A stretch of DNA of 5,878 nt from Pseudomonadota bacterium (lineage in GTDB: Bacteria > Pseudomonadota > Gammaproteobacteria > Pseudomonadales > Cellvibrionaceae): the NCBI GenBank assembly GCA_023416875.1, contig JAEZGT010000391.1, forward strand, positions 1-5,878, given 5' to 3'. Below the pieces are notes generated by a model. That model saw nothing but the letters and a program-made list of their open reading frames with translations. It did no database searches and was not told the DNA's origin. Both the position numbers and the translations under genes were made by a program. Numbering within the stretch: the stretch's first letter is position 1; each line of letters starts with the position of its first letter. Shown in pieces: positions 1-5,811 of the stretch.

Positions 1-1338
1 CTCCGCCAATTGGTCGAGCAGTTCGCCGTATTCGGCCAGTTCGGCGGTGATGCACTGTACGGTCGCAGTGAGCTGACCGGGCAGGCGGCGTGCAACTTTC
101 AGCATCTCGTCGCGGTCGCGGCATTTGACGATGACCGACGCGGGGCCAAAGGTTTCTACCATCAAATCGGGGTGCTCAAGGATCTCCTTCGCTGTTGTGG
201 CAAACAAGGTCACCTGAGAGTAAAAGCCGTCTACATCGGCCAGAGCCTTGCCCTGAGCTACCACCTCGAGTTTGCCGTCGCTGGAGCGGCCGGACACGGC
301 GCGCTGGAAGGTCTGGCAGATGCGGTCGTTAAGCATGACCGTGGAGGGGATTTCCTCCACCAGTTTTTTCGCTGTGGCGATAAATTCCTGCAGCGGCTCG
401 CCTTCCACGGCGATTACCAAACCGGGTTTTACACAGAACTGGCCAGAACCGAGGGTAAAGGAACCGACAAAGCCTTGGGCGATGCTGGCGCCGTTTTGTT
501 TAAGCGCTTCGGGCAGCAGGAACACTGGGTTACTGCTGCCCATTTCGGCAAATACGGGAATCGGGTCGGGGCGCTCATTGGCCAGTGCCATCAGCGCTGT
601 GCCGCCGGCGAAGGAACCGGTAAAGCCCACTGCGCGGACAGCCGGGGCTTTCACCAGCTGGGCGCCGACATTGTGGCCGTCGTCGATCAGGAACGAAAAC
701 ACACCGCGGGGCAGATCGGCCTGGTTCACCGCTTTGGCAATCGCCTGGGCAACCAGCTCGCTGGTGCCCGGGTGCGATGGATGGCCTTTGACGATCACCG
801 GGCAACCGGCCGCCAGCGCAGAGGCGGTGTCGCCACCGGCGACGGAGAAAGCCATAGGGAAGTTGCTCGCGCCGAATACCACCACCGGCCCTATGGGCTG
901 GTTGACATGGCGCAGATCTGGGCGCGGTATGGGTTGGCGCTCGGGCAGGGCAGTGTCGATACGCGCATCCAAATGGGCGCCGGTCTCGATGTAGTCGGCG
1001 AACATGCGCAGCTGATTGCAGGTGCGGCCGCGCTCCATTTCCGCGCGGCCTCTAGGATAGCCGGTCTCTGCCGAGAGTCGCTCCAGCAGTTCATCACCCA
1101 GGGCCATGATCTGCTCGGCGCAGTTGCGCAAAAAGGCCGCGCGAGCGCTCAGGGAGGTATGGCGAAATTTTTTGCTGGCGGCTTCCGCCATGCGCACTGC
1201 CGCCTCCACCTGCCGGTTGGATGCGGAGGAAATAGCGGGCTCCAGTTTCTGCCCGGTTTGCGGGTTGACCCCGTGGAAGCTCCCCGCTTCTCCTTGGGTC
1301 CATTCACCGCCAATCAATTGTTTCCCGGTAATCGTCAT
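1..1338 (-). CDS. 2,5-dioxovalerate (alpha-ketoglutarate semialdehyde) dehydrogenase, aldehyde dehydrogenase family, C-terminus cut by window
   Basis: Predicted to oxidise alpha-ketoglutarate semialdehyde to 2-oxoglutarate with NAD(P)+, the last step of oxidative pentose and sugar-acid pathways; cytoplasmic. The frame is open from ATG at 1338 to the left edge: 446 residues of a family usually about 525 long, so roughly the last 80 residues are missing. Aldehyde dehydrogenase landmarks are present in order: FGASNFP (155-161) with Asn159, the cofactor lysine in VIVKGHP (Lys184), GFTGS (238-242), the general base in FAEMG (Glu265), the nucleophile in GQFCVKPG (Cys302), and ETFGP (395-399). The FGASNFPMAFSVAGGD stretch is typical of the KGSADH type III / YcbD-like group rather than of general aldehyde dehydrogenases; that subfamily call is from memory. 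The start is supported by GAGG five bases upstream. It lies 16 nt after the SDR gene as the third visible gene of the minus-strand operon. It is visibly more GC-rich than the dehydratase gene upstream. Confidence 0.9.
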   Translation of the reverse strand, partial: MTITGKQLIGGEWTQGEAGSFHGVNPQTGQKLEPAISSASNRQVEAAVRMAEAASKKFRHTSLSARAAFLRNCAEQIMALGDELLERLSAETGYPRGRAEMERGRTCNQLRMFADYIETGAHLDARIDTALPERQPIPRPDLRHVNQPIGPVVVFGASNFPMAFSVAGGDTASALAAGCPVIVKGHPSHPGTSELVAQAIAKAVNQADLPRGVFSFLIDDGHNVGAQLVKAPAVRAVGFTGSFAGGTALMALANERPDPIPVFAEMGSSNPVFLLPEALKQNGASIAQGFVGSFTLGSGQFCVKPGLVIAVEGEPLQEFIATAKKLVEEIPSTVMLNDRICQTFQRAVSGRSSDGKLEVVAQGKALADVDGFYSQVTLFATTAKEILEHPDLMVETFGPASVIVKCRDRDEMLKVARRLPGQLTATVQCITAELAEYGELLDQLAE

Positions 1339-1343
1339 GCTCG

Positions 1344-1347
1344 CCTC
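1344..1347 (-). promoter_or_regulatory. Ribosome binding site of the aldehyde dehydrogenase gene
   Basis: On the minus strand GAGG stands five bases before the ATG at 1338, inside the 16-nt gap after the SDR stop codon. It fixes the aldehyde dehydrogenase start and is the clearest Shine-Dalgarno match among the complete gene starts here. Confidence 0.7.
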
Positions 1348-1354
1348 AATTCGG

Positions 1355-2140
1355 TTAGATCCAGCCGCCATCAACTATGAAGTTTTGCGCGGTGCACATT
1401 TTGCTGTCGTCGGATGCCAAGAACAGCGCCATAGCGCTTATGTCGTCCGGCATCAGCGGATTTTTCAGGCATTGGCTGCGCTGTATGTCTTTCAGGGTGT
1501 CTTCGTTGACCCAGTCGCGCAGTTGCCGTTCGGTCATCACCCACCCAGGAATCAGGGTGTTGATGCGGATATTGTCCTGGCCTAAATCCCGGGCCAAGCC
1601 GCGGGTCATACCTTCCAGTGCCGCCTTGGCTGTGGTGTAGCCGGTCATGCCGCCCTGGCACTCGTACCAGCTCATGGAGCCGAAATTGACAATGGAGCCG
1701 CCGCCCGCTGCCTTCATGCCGGGATAGACCGCCTGAATGGCGAAAAAGGCATGGCGCAGGTTGACGTTGATGCGGCTGTTCCAATAGTCCTCATCAACGG
1801 TGCGGAAATCGTGGCGGGTGTCGCTGGCGGCGTTATTGAGCAGCACGGTCACCGACCCGAGTTGTGCGTCGACGATCTTCAACACATTTTGCAAATCCGT
1901 TGTGCGGGTGAGGTCGCACTGGAAAAAATGCGGTGTGGTGGCCCCGGGGATTTCGCCAATTTTGCGCACCAACTGGTCCGCTTCCGCAGCCAATATATCG
2001 ACGAATGCCACCCGCGCGCCTTGCTGACAAAACGCTTCAACCAGCGCGGCGCCTATACCTGTGGCGCCACCGGTGATAAACACCACTTTATCTTTCAGGC
2101 TCGGATATTGATTGCTGAGTGCCATGGCAGAAATTTCCAT
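1355..2140 (-). CDS. SDR-family sugar 1-dehydrogenase (XylB-like; probable L-arabinose or D-xylose dehydrogenase)
   Basis: A 261-residue classical short-chain dehydrogenase, expected to oxidise a pentose at C1 to its lactone using NAD+. Visible motifs: TGGATGIG nucleotide-binding loop (23-30), an acidic residue ending beta-2 (Asp48, favouring NAD+ over NADP+), NNAA (102-105), Asn126, catalytic Ser155, and the Tyr168-x3-Lys172 pair in YTTAK. From memory it resembles Caulobacter crescentus D-xylose dehydrogenase XylB along its length: YPSLK start, INVNLRH, NFGSMSW, the QCLK segment, LFLASDD, and a DGGW/DAGW end. The dehydratase next door is of the L-arabinonate type, so L-arabinose is the likelier physiological substrate; this is inference. 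The ATG at 2140 overlaps the dehydratase stop (TGATG), suggesting translational coupling. A TTG at 2143 is also in frame, and an internal ATG at 2125 (MALSNQYPSL) matches the family N-terminus better. A less likely alternative is an L-2-keto-3-deoxypentonate 4-dehydrogenase. Confidence 0.9.
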   Translation of the reverse strand: MEISAMALSNQYPSLKDKVVFITGGATGIGAALVEAFCQQGARVAFVDILAAEADQLVRKIGEIPGATTPHFFQCDLTRTTDLQNVLKIVDAQLGSVTVLLNNAASDTRHDFRTVDEDYWNSRINVNLRHAFFAIQAVYPGMKAAGGGSIVNFGSMSWYECQGGMTGYTTAKAALEGMTRGLARDLGQDNIRINTLIPGWVMTERQLRDWVNEDTLKDIQRSQCLKNPLMPDDISAMALFLASDDSKMCTAQNFIVDGGWI

Positions 2141-3873
2141 CAATGGGAGTGGGCCGGCACATCGGCACCGCGGCAGCCGACCAGGAAATCAAAATCGCAA
2201 CCTTCATCGGCCTGCAATACGTGCTTGCGGTAAAGCTCGAGATAACCGCCGGTTTTGATAAACGGCTGCTGCTTTTTCAACTCTTCGATGCGCGATGCAA
2301 TTTCCTCGTCGCTCACTTCCAGATGCAGCACACCTTTTTCCGCGTCCAGGGAAATCATGTCGCCATTTTGCACGGCGGCTAGGGGACCGAATTCCATCGC
2401 TTCCGGAGCCACATGCAGCACCACCGTGCCGAACGCGGTGCCGCTCATGCGCGCATCGGAAATACGCACCATATCCTTGACGCCTTTTTTCAAAAGCTTT
2501 GCCGGCAAGCCCATATTGCCCACCTCAGCCATGCCGGGATATCCCTTGGGCCCGCAATTTTTCATCACCATAATGCAGGTTTCGTCGATATCCAAAGACT
2601 CGTCATCAATGCGGGCTTTGTAATCGTCGAAATTATTGAATACCACAGCGCGGCCGCGGTGTTTCATCAAGTGTGGGCTGGCAGCGGAAGGTTTAAGCAC
2701 GGCGCCGCGCGGCGCGAGGTTGCCGCGCAGAATACAAATTCCACCGCTTTTCACCAGCGGATTTTCTACGGTGCGAATGACATCGTCGTTATAGCAAGGC
2801 GCGTTTTCAACGTTTTCCCAAATGCTACGACCGTTTGCAGTCAGCGCATTTTTTTCCAATAAATTTTGTTCGCCCAAACGGCGTAACACCGCTGGCAATC
2901 CGCCGGAATAATAAAATTCTTCCATCAAATATTTGCCAGACGGCAAAAGATTGACGAGTGTCGGAACATTTTTGCCATAGGTCTGCCAATCGTCGAGATT
3001 CAGACTGACACCAATGCGCTGTGCAATGGCTTTGAGGTGAATAACCGCATTGGTGGAACCGCCGATAGCGGCATTGGTGCGGATTGCATTGATAAAGGCT
3101 TCGCGAGTGAGAATTTTGCTCAGGCGCAAATCTTCTTCCACCATATCGACAATGCGCATACCGGACAGGTGGGCCAATACATAGCGGCGAGAGTCCACTG
3201 CGGGAATCGCGGCGTTGTGAGGCAGGGAAGTGCCGAGAGATTCCGCCATGCACGCCATGGTGGACGCGGTACCCATGGTATTGCAGCTGCCAGCGGAGCG
3301 GGACATGCTGCTTTCGGCACTGAGAAATTCGTCGAGTGAAACTTCGCCAGTTTTCAATTTTTCGTGCATTTGCCAGACCAGCGTCCCGGATCCGACATCT
3401 TTTCCGTGATGTTTGCCGTTGAGCATCGGCCCGCCGGAGACTACTATGGCTGGGACATCACAGCTTGCGGCGCCCATTAGCAACGCCGGCGTGGTTTTGT
3501 CACACCCGACCAGCAGTACCACACCGTCTATTGGGTTGCCGCGAATGGCTTCTTCCACATCCATGGAAGCCAGATTGCGTGTCAGCATGGCGGTGGGGCG
3601 GAGATTGGATTCGCCATTGGAAAAAACCGGAAATTCCACCGGCAAGCCACCGGCTTCGTAGACGCCTTGTTTGACGCGCTCGGCAATTTCGCGCAGATGA
3701 GCATTACACGGAGTCAGTTCGGACCAAGTGTTGCAAATGCCGATAATCGGCTTGCCGCCGAATTGATGCTCAGGAATTCCTTGGTTTTTCATCCAGCTTC
3801 GATACATGAAGCCATTTTTATCGTTGGTCCCAAACCACTGGGCCGACCGTAAACTGCGTTTGGATTTGCTCAT
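2140..3873 (-). CDS. L-arabinonate dehydratase (IlvD/Edd family)
   Basis: A 577-residue Fe-S dehydratase that should convert L-arabinonate to 2-keto-3-deoxy-L-arabinonate and water in the cytoplasm. The three [2Fe-2S] cysteines of the family are present: Cys56 (LTPCNAHL), Cys124 (VGCDKTTP) and Cys197 (GSCNTMGTAS). Also present are Lys126, expected to be carbamylated, the magnesium ligand candidates Glu88, Asp125 and Glu450, and the catalytic serine Ser477 in DARMSGT. From memory the protein aligns nearly end to end with the Rhizobium leguminosarum L-arabinonate dehydratase (about 579 residues), including NTWSELTPCN, NAAIPAVDSRR, LRGNLAPRGAVLKPSAASPH, KNCGPKGYPGMAEVGNMG and the terminal SH. 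Enzymes of that group also take D-fuconate and D-galactonate, so the exact acid is open. Lengths and motifs argue against IlvD (branched-chain) and Edd (6-phosphogluconate). It is the first gene of the minus-strand operon. The ATG has no good Shine-Dalgarno and there is no other in-frame start upstream in the leader. Confidence 0.92.
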   Translation of the reverse strand: MSKSKRSLRSAQWFGTNDKNGFMYRSWMKNQGIPEHQFGGKPIIGICNTWSELTPCNAHLREIAERVKQGVYEAGGLPVEFPVFSNGESNLRPTAMLTRNLASMDVEEAIRGNPIDGVVLLVGCDKTTPALLMGAASCDVPAIVVSGGPMLNGKHHGKDVGSGTLVWQMHEKLKTGEVSLDEFLSAESSMSRSAGSCNTMGTASTMACMAESLGTSLPHNAAIPAVDSRRYVLAHLSGMRIVDMVEEDLRLSKILTREAFINAIRTNAAIGGSTNAVIHLKAIAQRIGVSLNLDDWQTYGKNVPTLVNLLPSGKYLMEEFYYSGGLPAVLRRLGEQNLLEKNALTANGRSIWENVENAPCYNDDVIRTVENPLVKSGGICILRGNLAPRGAVLKPSAASPHLMKHRGRAVVFNNFDDYKARIDDESLDIDETCIMVMKNCGPKGYPGMAEVGNMGLPAKLLKKGVKDMVRISDARMSGTAFGTVVLHVAPEAMEFGPLAAVQNGDMISLDAEKGVLHLEVSDEEIASRIEELKKQQPFIKTGGYLELYRKHVLQADEGCDFDFLVGCRGADVPAHSH

Positions 3874-3939
3874 GGAGAATGGATCTTTTGTTGAGTGCGC
3901 CTGGCCGATAGTGGCTTCGGGTAGTTTTTGTTTGTAATC

Positions 3940-3949
3940 ATCATATGAT
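3940..3949. promoter_or_regulatory. Candidate operator for the divergent FCD regulator (10-bp perfect palindrome)
   Basis: ATCATATGAT is its own reverse complement and lies in the 113-bp divergent gap between the dehydratase and the regulator gene. It overlaps TATGAT (3944-3949, plus) and TATCAT (3950-3945, minus), the best -10 candidates for the two directions. FadR-type GntR regulators bind short dyads in such positions and usually control themselves and the neighbouring operon, so one site could shut both promoters. The binding itself is inferred; a single AT-rich 10-mer is weak evidence without comparison to related genomes. Confidence 0.45.
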
Positions 3950-3974
3950 ATAGTCCGCCAACCTTTGAGATCAA
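3945..3974 (-). promoter_or_regulatory. Candidate sigma-70 promoter of the dehydratase-SDR-aldehyde dehydrogenase operon
   Basis: Reading the minus strand, TTGATC (3974-3969, 4 of 6 to the -35 consensus) is followed after 18 bp by TATCAT (3950-3945, 5 of 6 to the -10 consensus). An alternative -10, TATATC, lies at 16 bp. Transcription would start near 3938, leaving a leader of about 65 nt before the ATG at 3873. No equally good pair is seen elsewhere in the gap for this direction. For the plus direction only a -10 (TATGAT, 3944-3949) is convincing; its -35 is poor. Confidence 0.4.
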
Positions 3975-3986
3975 GCCGTCACGTTT

Positions 3987-4694
3987 ATGCAAATTAGACA
4001 ATTTCAGCCAAAAAATTTAAATGCTCAGACTGTTGAGCGCATAGGGCGTCGGATCGTTCAAGGGCATTATAAGCAAGGGCAGCAATTGCCAATTGAGCCC
4101 GAATTGTGTGCTGAATTTGGCGTTAGCCGCCCCATAGTGCGTGAGGCGACCAAAATTCTGATCGCCAAAGGTCTGCTGAATTCCAAACCGAAGGTCGGCA
4201 CTATAGTACAGAGTAAAGATCGTTGGAATTTATTAGATCCTGATGTGCTGAATTGGGTAACGCAAACGCTGCCCGCGCACGAATTTCTCGATATGTTGTT
4301 TGAAGCGCGTCTCGCGATCGAACCAAGCGCTGCGGCATTAGCCGCGGAAAAAGCGACAGACGAGGATATTAACCGTATTGCGGCGGCCTATCGTGATATG
4401 GCGACAGCTCCCACAGTCGCTGACTCAATCGAACCGGATGTACGCTTTCACCAGGCGATATTGGATGCAACCCACAATGATGTGATTCGCTATATCGGCC
4501 ACACTCTCCACAATGCTCTGGCCATTTCCATCAGTCTCACTTCTTGGGGCGAAGAAATTCACGAAATTTCTCTGCCGCGGCACGAAGCGGTTTATCGGGC
4601 CATTGCGGCAAAAAGTCCTGCCAAGGCGGAAAAGGCAGTGCGCACCTTGTTGATGGATTCGCGCCGGGATTTCGATAAAAAGTTTCCACGTTAA
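3987..4694 (+). CDS. GntR-family transcriptional regulator, FadR subfamily (FCD domain)
   Basis: A 235-residue DNA-binding regulator, probably a repressor of this locus that is released by a sugar acid or 2-keto-3-deoxy acid of the pathway. Residues about 10-78 form the GntR winged helix-turn-helix: VERIGRRIVQGHYKQGQQLP, then the recognition region EFGVSRPIVREATKILIAKGLL and the wing PKVGTIVQ. The linker WNLLDPDVLNW (80-90) is typical of the sugar-acid FadR-type regulators. Residues about 102-228 are the all-helical FCD effector domain, with the metal/ligand signature Asp151-x3-His155 and His199 in the PRHEAVY segment. The fourth histidine common in metal-binding FCD domains is not evident near the end, so ligand binding may differ. 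It is divergent from the operon and shares its final A with the start of the AraD1 gene (TAATG), which suggests co-transcription with that enzyme and autoregulation. The Shine-Dalgarno upstream of the ATG is weak. Confidence 0.93.
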   Translation: MQIRQFQPKNLNAQTVERIGRRIVQGHYKQGQQLPIEPELCAEFGVSRPIVREATKILIAKGLLNSKPKVGTIVQSKDRWNLLDPDVLNWVTQTLPAHEFLDMLFEARLAIEPSAAALAAEKATDEDINRIAAAYRDMATAPTVADSIEPDVRFHQAILDATHNDVIRYIGHTLHNALAISISLTSWGEEIHEISLPRHEAVYRAIAAKSPAKAEKAVRTLLMDSRRDFDKKFPR

Positions 4695-5704
4695 TGAAAA
4701 AAAATATTATTCAGTACAGCGGCCTTGATGGCGAACTGTGCGTCGGCCTTGTGCACGACGCAGCGCAAATTGAAGCACTGACATGGCAAGGCGGCGTTTA
4801 TGCTCTGGCGCAAGAAGCCATCGCCCTTGGCTTCGGCTTGGCCGAGCTGGCAGAGCAGTTCCGCAGTGGTAATTTTCTGAGTTACGACGACTTGGAAAAA
4901 AGCGGTCGCTTGCTTCCTCCCATCACCCATCCTGATCCCGCGCATATGTTGGTTGCCGGTACAGGTCTGACCCATCTGGGCAGCGCCGACACCCGCGCGA
5001 GTATGCATGCCAAACTCGCCGCCGCAGATGACGCACAAATGACCGATTCGATGCGCATGTTTCGCATGGGGCTGGAAGGCGGCAAACCCGCACCTGGAAG
5101 CGTCGGCGTGCAGCCCGAGTGGTTTTACAAAGGCGACGGCAGCATAGTGATCGCTCCTGGCGGAGCTGTTGAATCCCCTGAATTTGCTCTGGATCTCGGT
5201 GACGAGGTCGAGGTTGTGGGAATTTATATTATTGGCAACGACGGCACGCCGTTCCGCTTGGGCTTTGCGATCGGCAACGAATTTTCTGATCACAAAACTG
5301 AAAAAATTAATTATCTCTATCTGGCGCATAGCAAACTGCGTCCTTGTTCCATAGGTCCGGAATTAGCGCTGGGTGAATTGCCGAGCAATATCAATGGCAC
5401 GTCAAAAATTCTTCGCGATGATCAAGTCATCTGGCAGAAAAATTTTGTCAGTGGCGAAGATAATATGACGCACACCATCGCCAACCTGGAATATCACCAC
5501 TTCAAATACAACGCGTTTTTGCGCCCCGGCGACGTGCATATCCACTTTTTCGGTACCAGCACTTTGAGTTTTGCTGATGCTGTAGAAGCGCAAGAAGGTG
5601 ATGTGTTTGAGGTGGAAAGCTCCTGGTTCGGCCGGCCGCTGCGCAACACCTATCGCAAAATAACGTCGACCTTTGCCCGGACCGGCAAAGTCACCGCGCT
5701 CTAA
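4694..5704 (+). CDS. AraD1/GguC-family protein, predicted 2-keto-3-deoxy-L-arabinonate dehydratase (FAH fold)
   Basis: A 336-residue fumarylacetoacetate-hydrolase-superfamily protein. The AraD1 (GguC-like) family is predicted to dehydrate 2-keto-3-deoxy-L-arabinonate to alpha-ketoglutarate semialdehyde, which fits exactly between the dehydratase and the aldehyde dehydrogenase of the divergent operon. Family stretches recalled from memory: GTGLTHLGSADTR (89-101), MTDSMRMF, GLEGGKPAPG, GVQPEWFYKGDG (138-149), GFAIGNEFSDH (190-200), LYLAHSKLRPCSIGPEL (208-224), SGEDNMTHTIANLEYHHFKY, and RPGDVHIHFFGT (277-288). Likely metal ligands by analogy with FAH enzymes are Glu171 and Glu173 (DEVEV), plus Glu196 where most FAH proteins have Asp in an NDV segment. 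It is clearly not the XylX type of FAH dehydratase. The start codon shares one base with the regulator stop, and no strong Shine-Dalgarno precedes it, so translation is probably coupled. An alternative reading is a 2,4-diketo-3-deoxypentonate hydrolase, less likely because the neighbouring aldehyde dehydrogenase would then have no substrate. Confidence 0.87.
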   Translation: MKKNIIQYSGLDGELCVGLVHDAAQIEALTWQGGVYALAQEAIALGFGLAELAEQFRSGNFLSYDDLEKSGRLLPPITHPDPAHMLVAGTGLTHLGSADTRASMHAKLAAADDAQMTDSMRMFRMGLEGGKPAPGSVGVQPEWFYKGDGSIVIAPGGAVESPEFALDLGDEVEVVGIYIIGNDGTPFRLGFAIGNEFSDHKTEKINYLYLAHSKLRPCSIGPELALGELPSNINGTSKILRDDQVIWQKNFVSGEDNMTHTIANLEYHHFKYNAFLRPGDVHIHFFGTSTLSFADAVEAQEGDVFEVESSWFGRPLRNTYRKITSTFARTGKVTAL

Positions 5705-5742
5705 AATCCGTCTACACTTATCAACTATAAAAATAATTAACG

Positions 5743-5779
5743 GCTGTTCATAACTCGCGAGCGCGCAGCTATGAACAGC
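5743..5779. repeat. Perfect 10-bp inverted repeat, candidate terminator or leader hairpin
   Basis: GCTGTTCATA (5743-5752) pairs perfectly with TATGAACAGC (5770-5779) around a 17-nt GC-rich loop that itself contains the palindrome CTCGCGAG (5754-5761). It sits 38 nt after the AraD1 stop codon and 32 nt before the next ATG. On the plus strand no T-run follows the stem, so it is not a textbook intrinsic terminator for the AraD1 gene, although it may still stop or protect the transcript end. On the minus strand the stem is followed by a T-rich stretch (about 5741 down to 5728), which would suit termination of antisense transcription. It could also be a protein-binding dyad or a leader structure for the next gene. 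Confidence 0.5.
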
Positions 5780-5811
5780 TTCGAATCTCCCACCAACAAC
5801 ATGAGGCGATT

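Noticed and set aside
10..1380. A 456-codon open frame on the plus strand covering the aldehyde dehydrogenase region
   Set aside because: It is antisense to a frame with all aldehyde dehydrogenase catalytic motifs. Its translation shows no recognisable family and is rich in residues expected from reading a GC-rich gene backwards.
1751..2233. A 160-codon plus-strand frame across the SDR/dehydratase junction
   Set aside because: It spans two well-supported minus-strand genes and has no recognisable domain, so it is a shadow frame.
2140..3873. Dihydroxy-acid dehydratase (IlvD) or 6-phosphogluconate dehydratase (Edd)
   Set aside because: The family is shared, but the 577-residue length, the recalled end-to-end match to L-arabinonate dehydratase and the pathway context favour the sugar-acid dehydratase branch.
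3961..3986. A possible CRP site (TTTGA ... TCACG) upstream of the regulator
   Set aside because: The half-sites are separated by 10 bases rather than 6 and the left half is poor, so it does not fit the TGTGA-N6-TCACA pattern.
4691..5329. A 212-codon open frame on the minus strand
   Set aside because: It is antisense to the AraD1-family gene, whose conserved motifs run through the whole interval. There is no ribosome site or family resemblance in the antisense frame.
4694..5704. XylX-type 2-keto-3-deoxy-D-xylonate dehydratase
   Set aside because: It has the same general fold, but the characteristic segments here (THLGSADTR, GVQPEWFYKGDG, AHSKLRPCSIGPE) are those of the AraD1/GguC family and differ from the XylX sequence as I recall it.
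5743..5779. A classical rho-independent terminator for the regulator-AraD1 transcript
   Set aside because: The stem is good, but the loop is long and the plus-strand sequence after it has no T-run, so it is recorded only as an inverted repeat.
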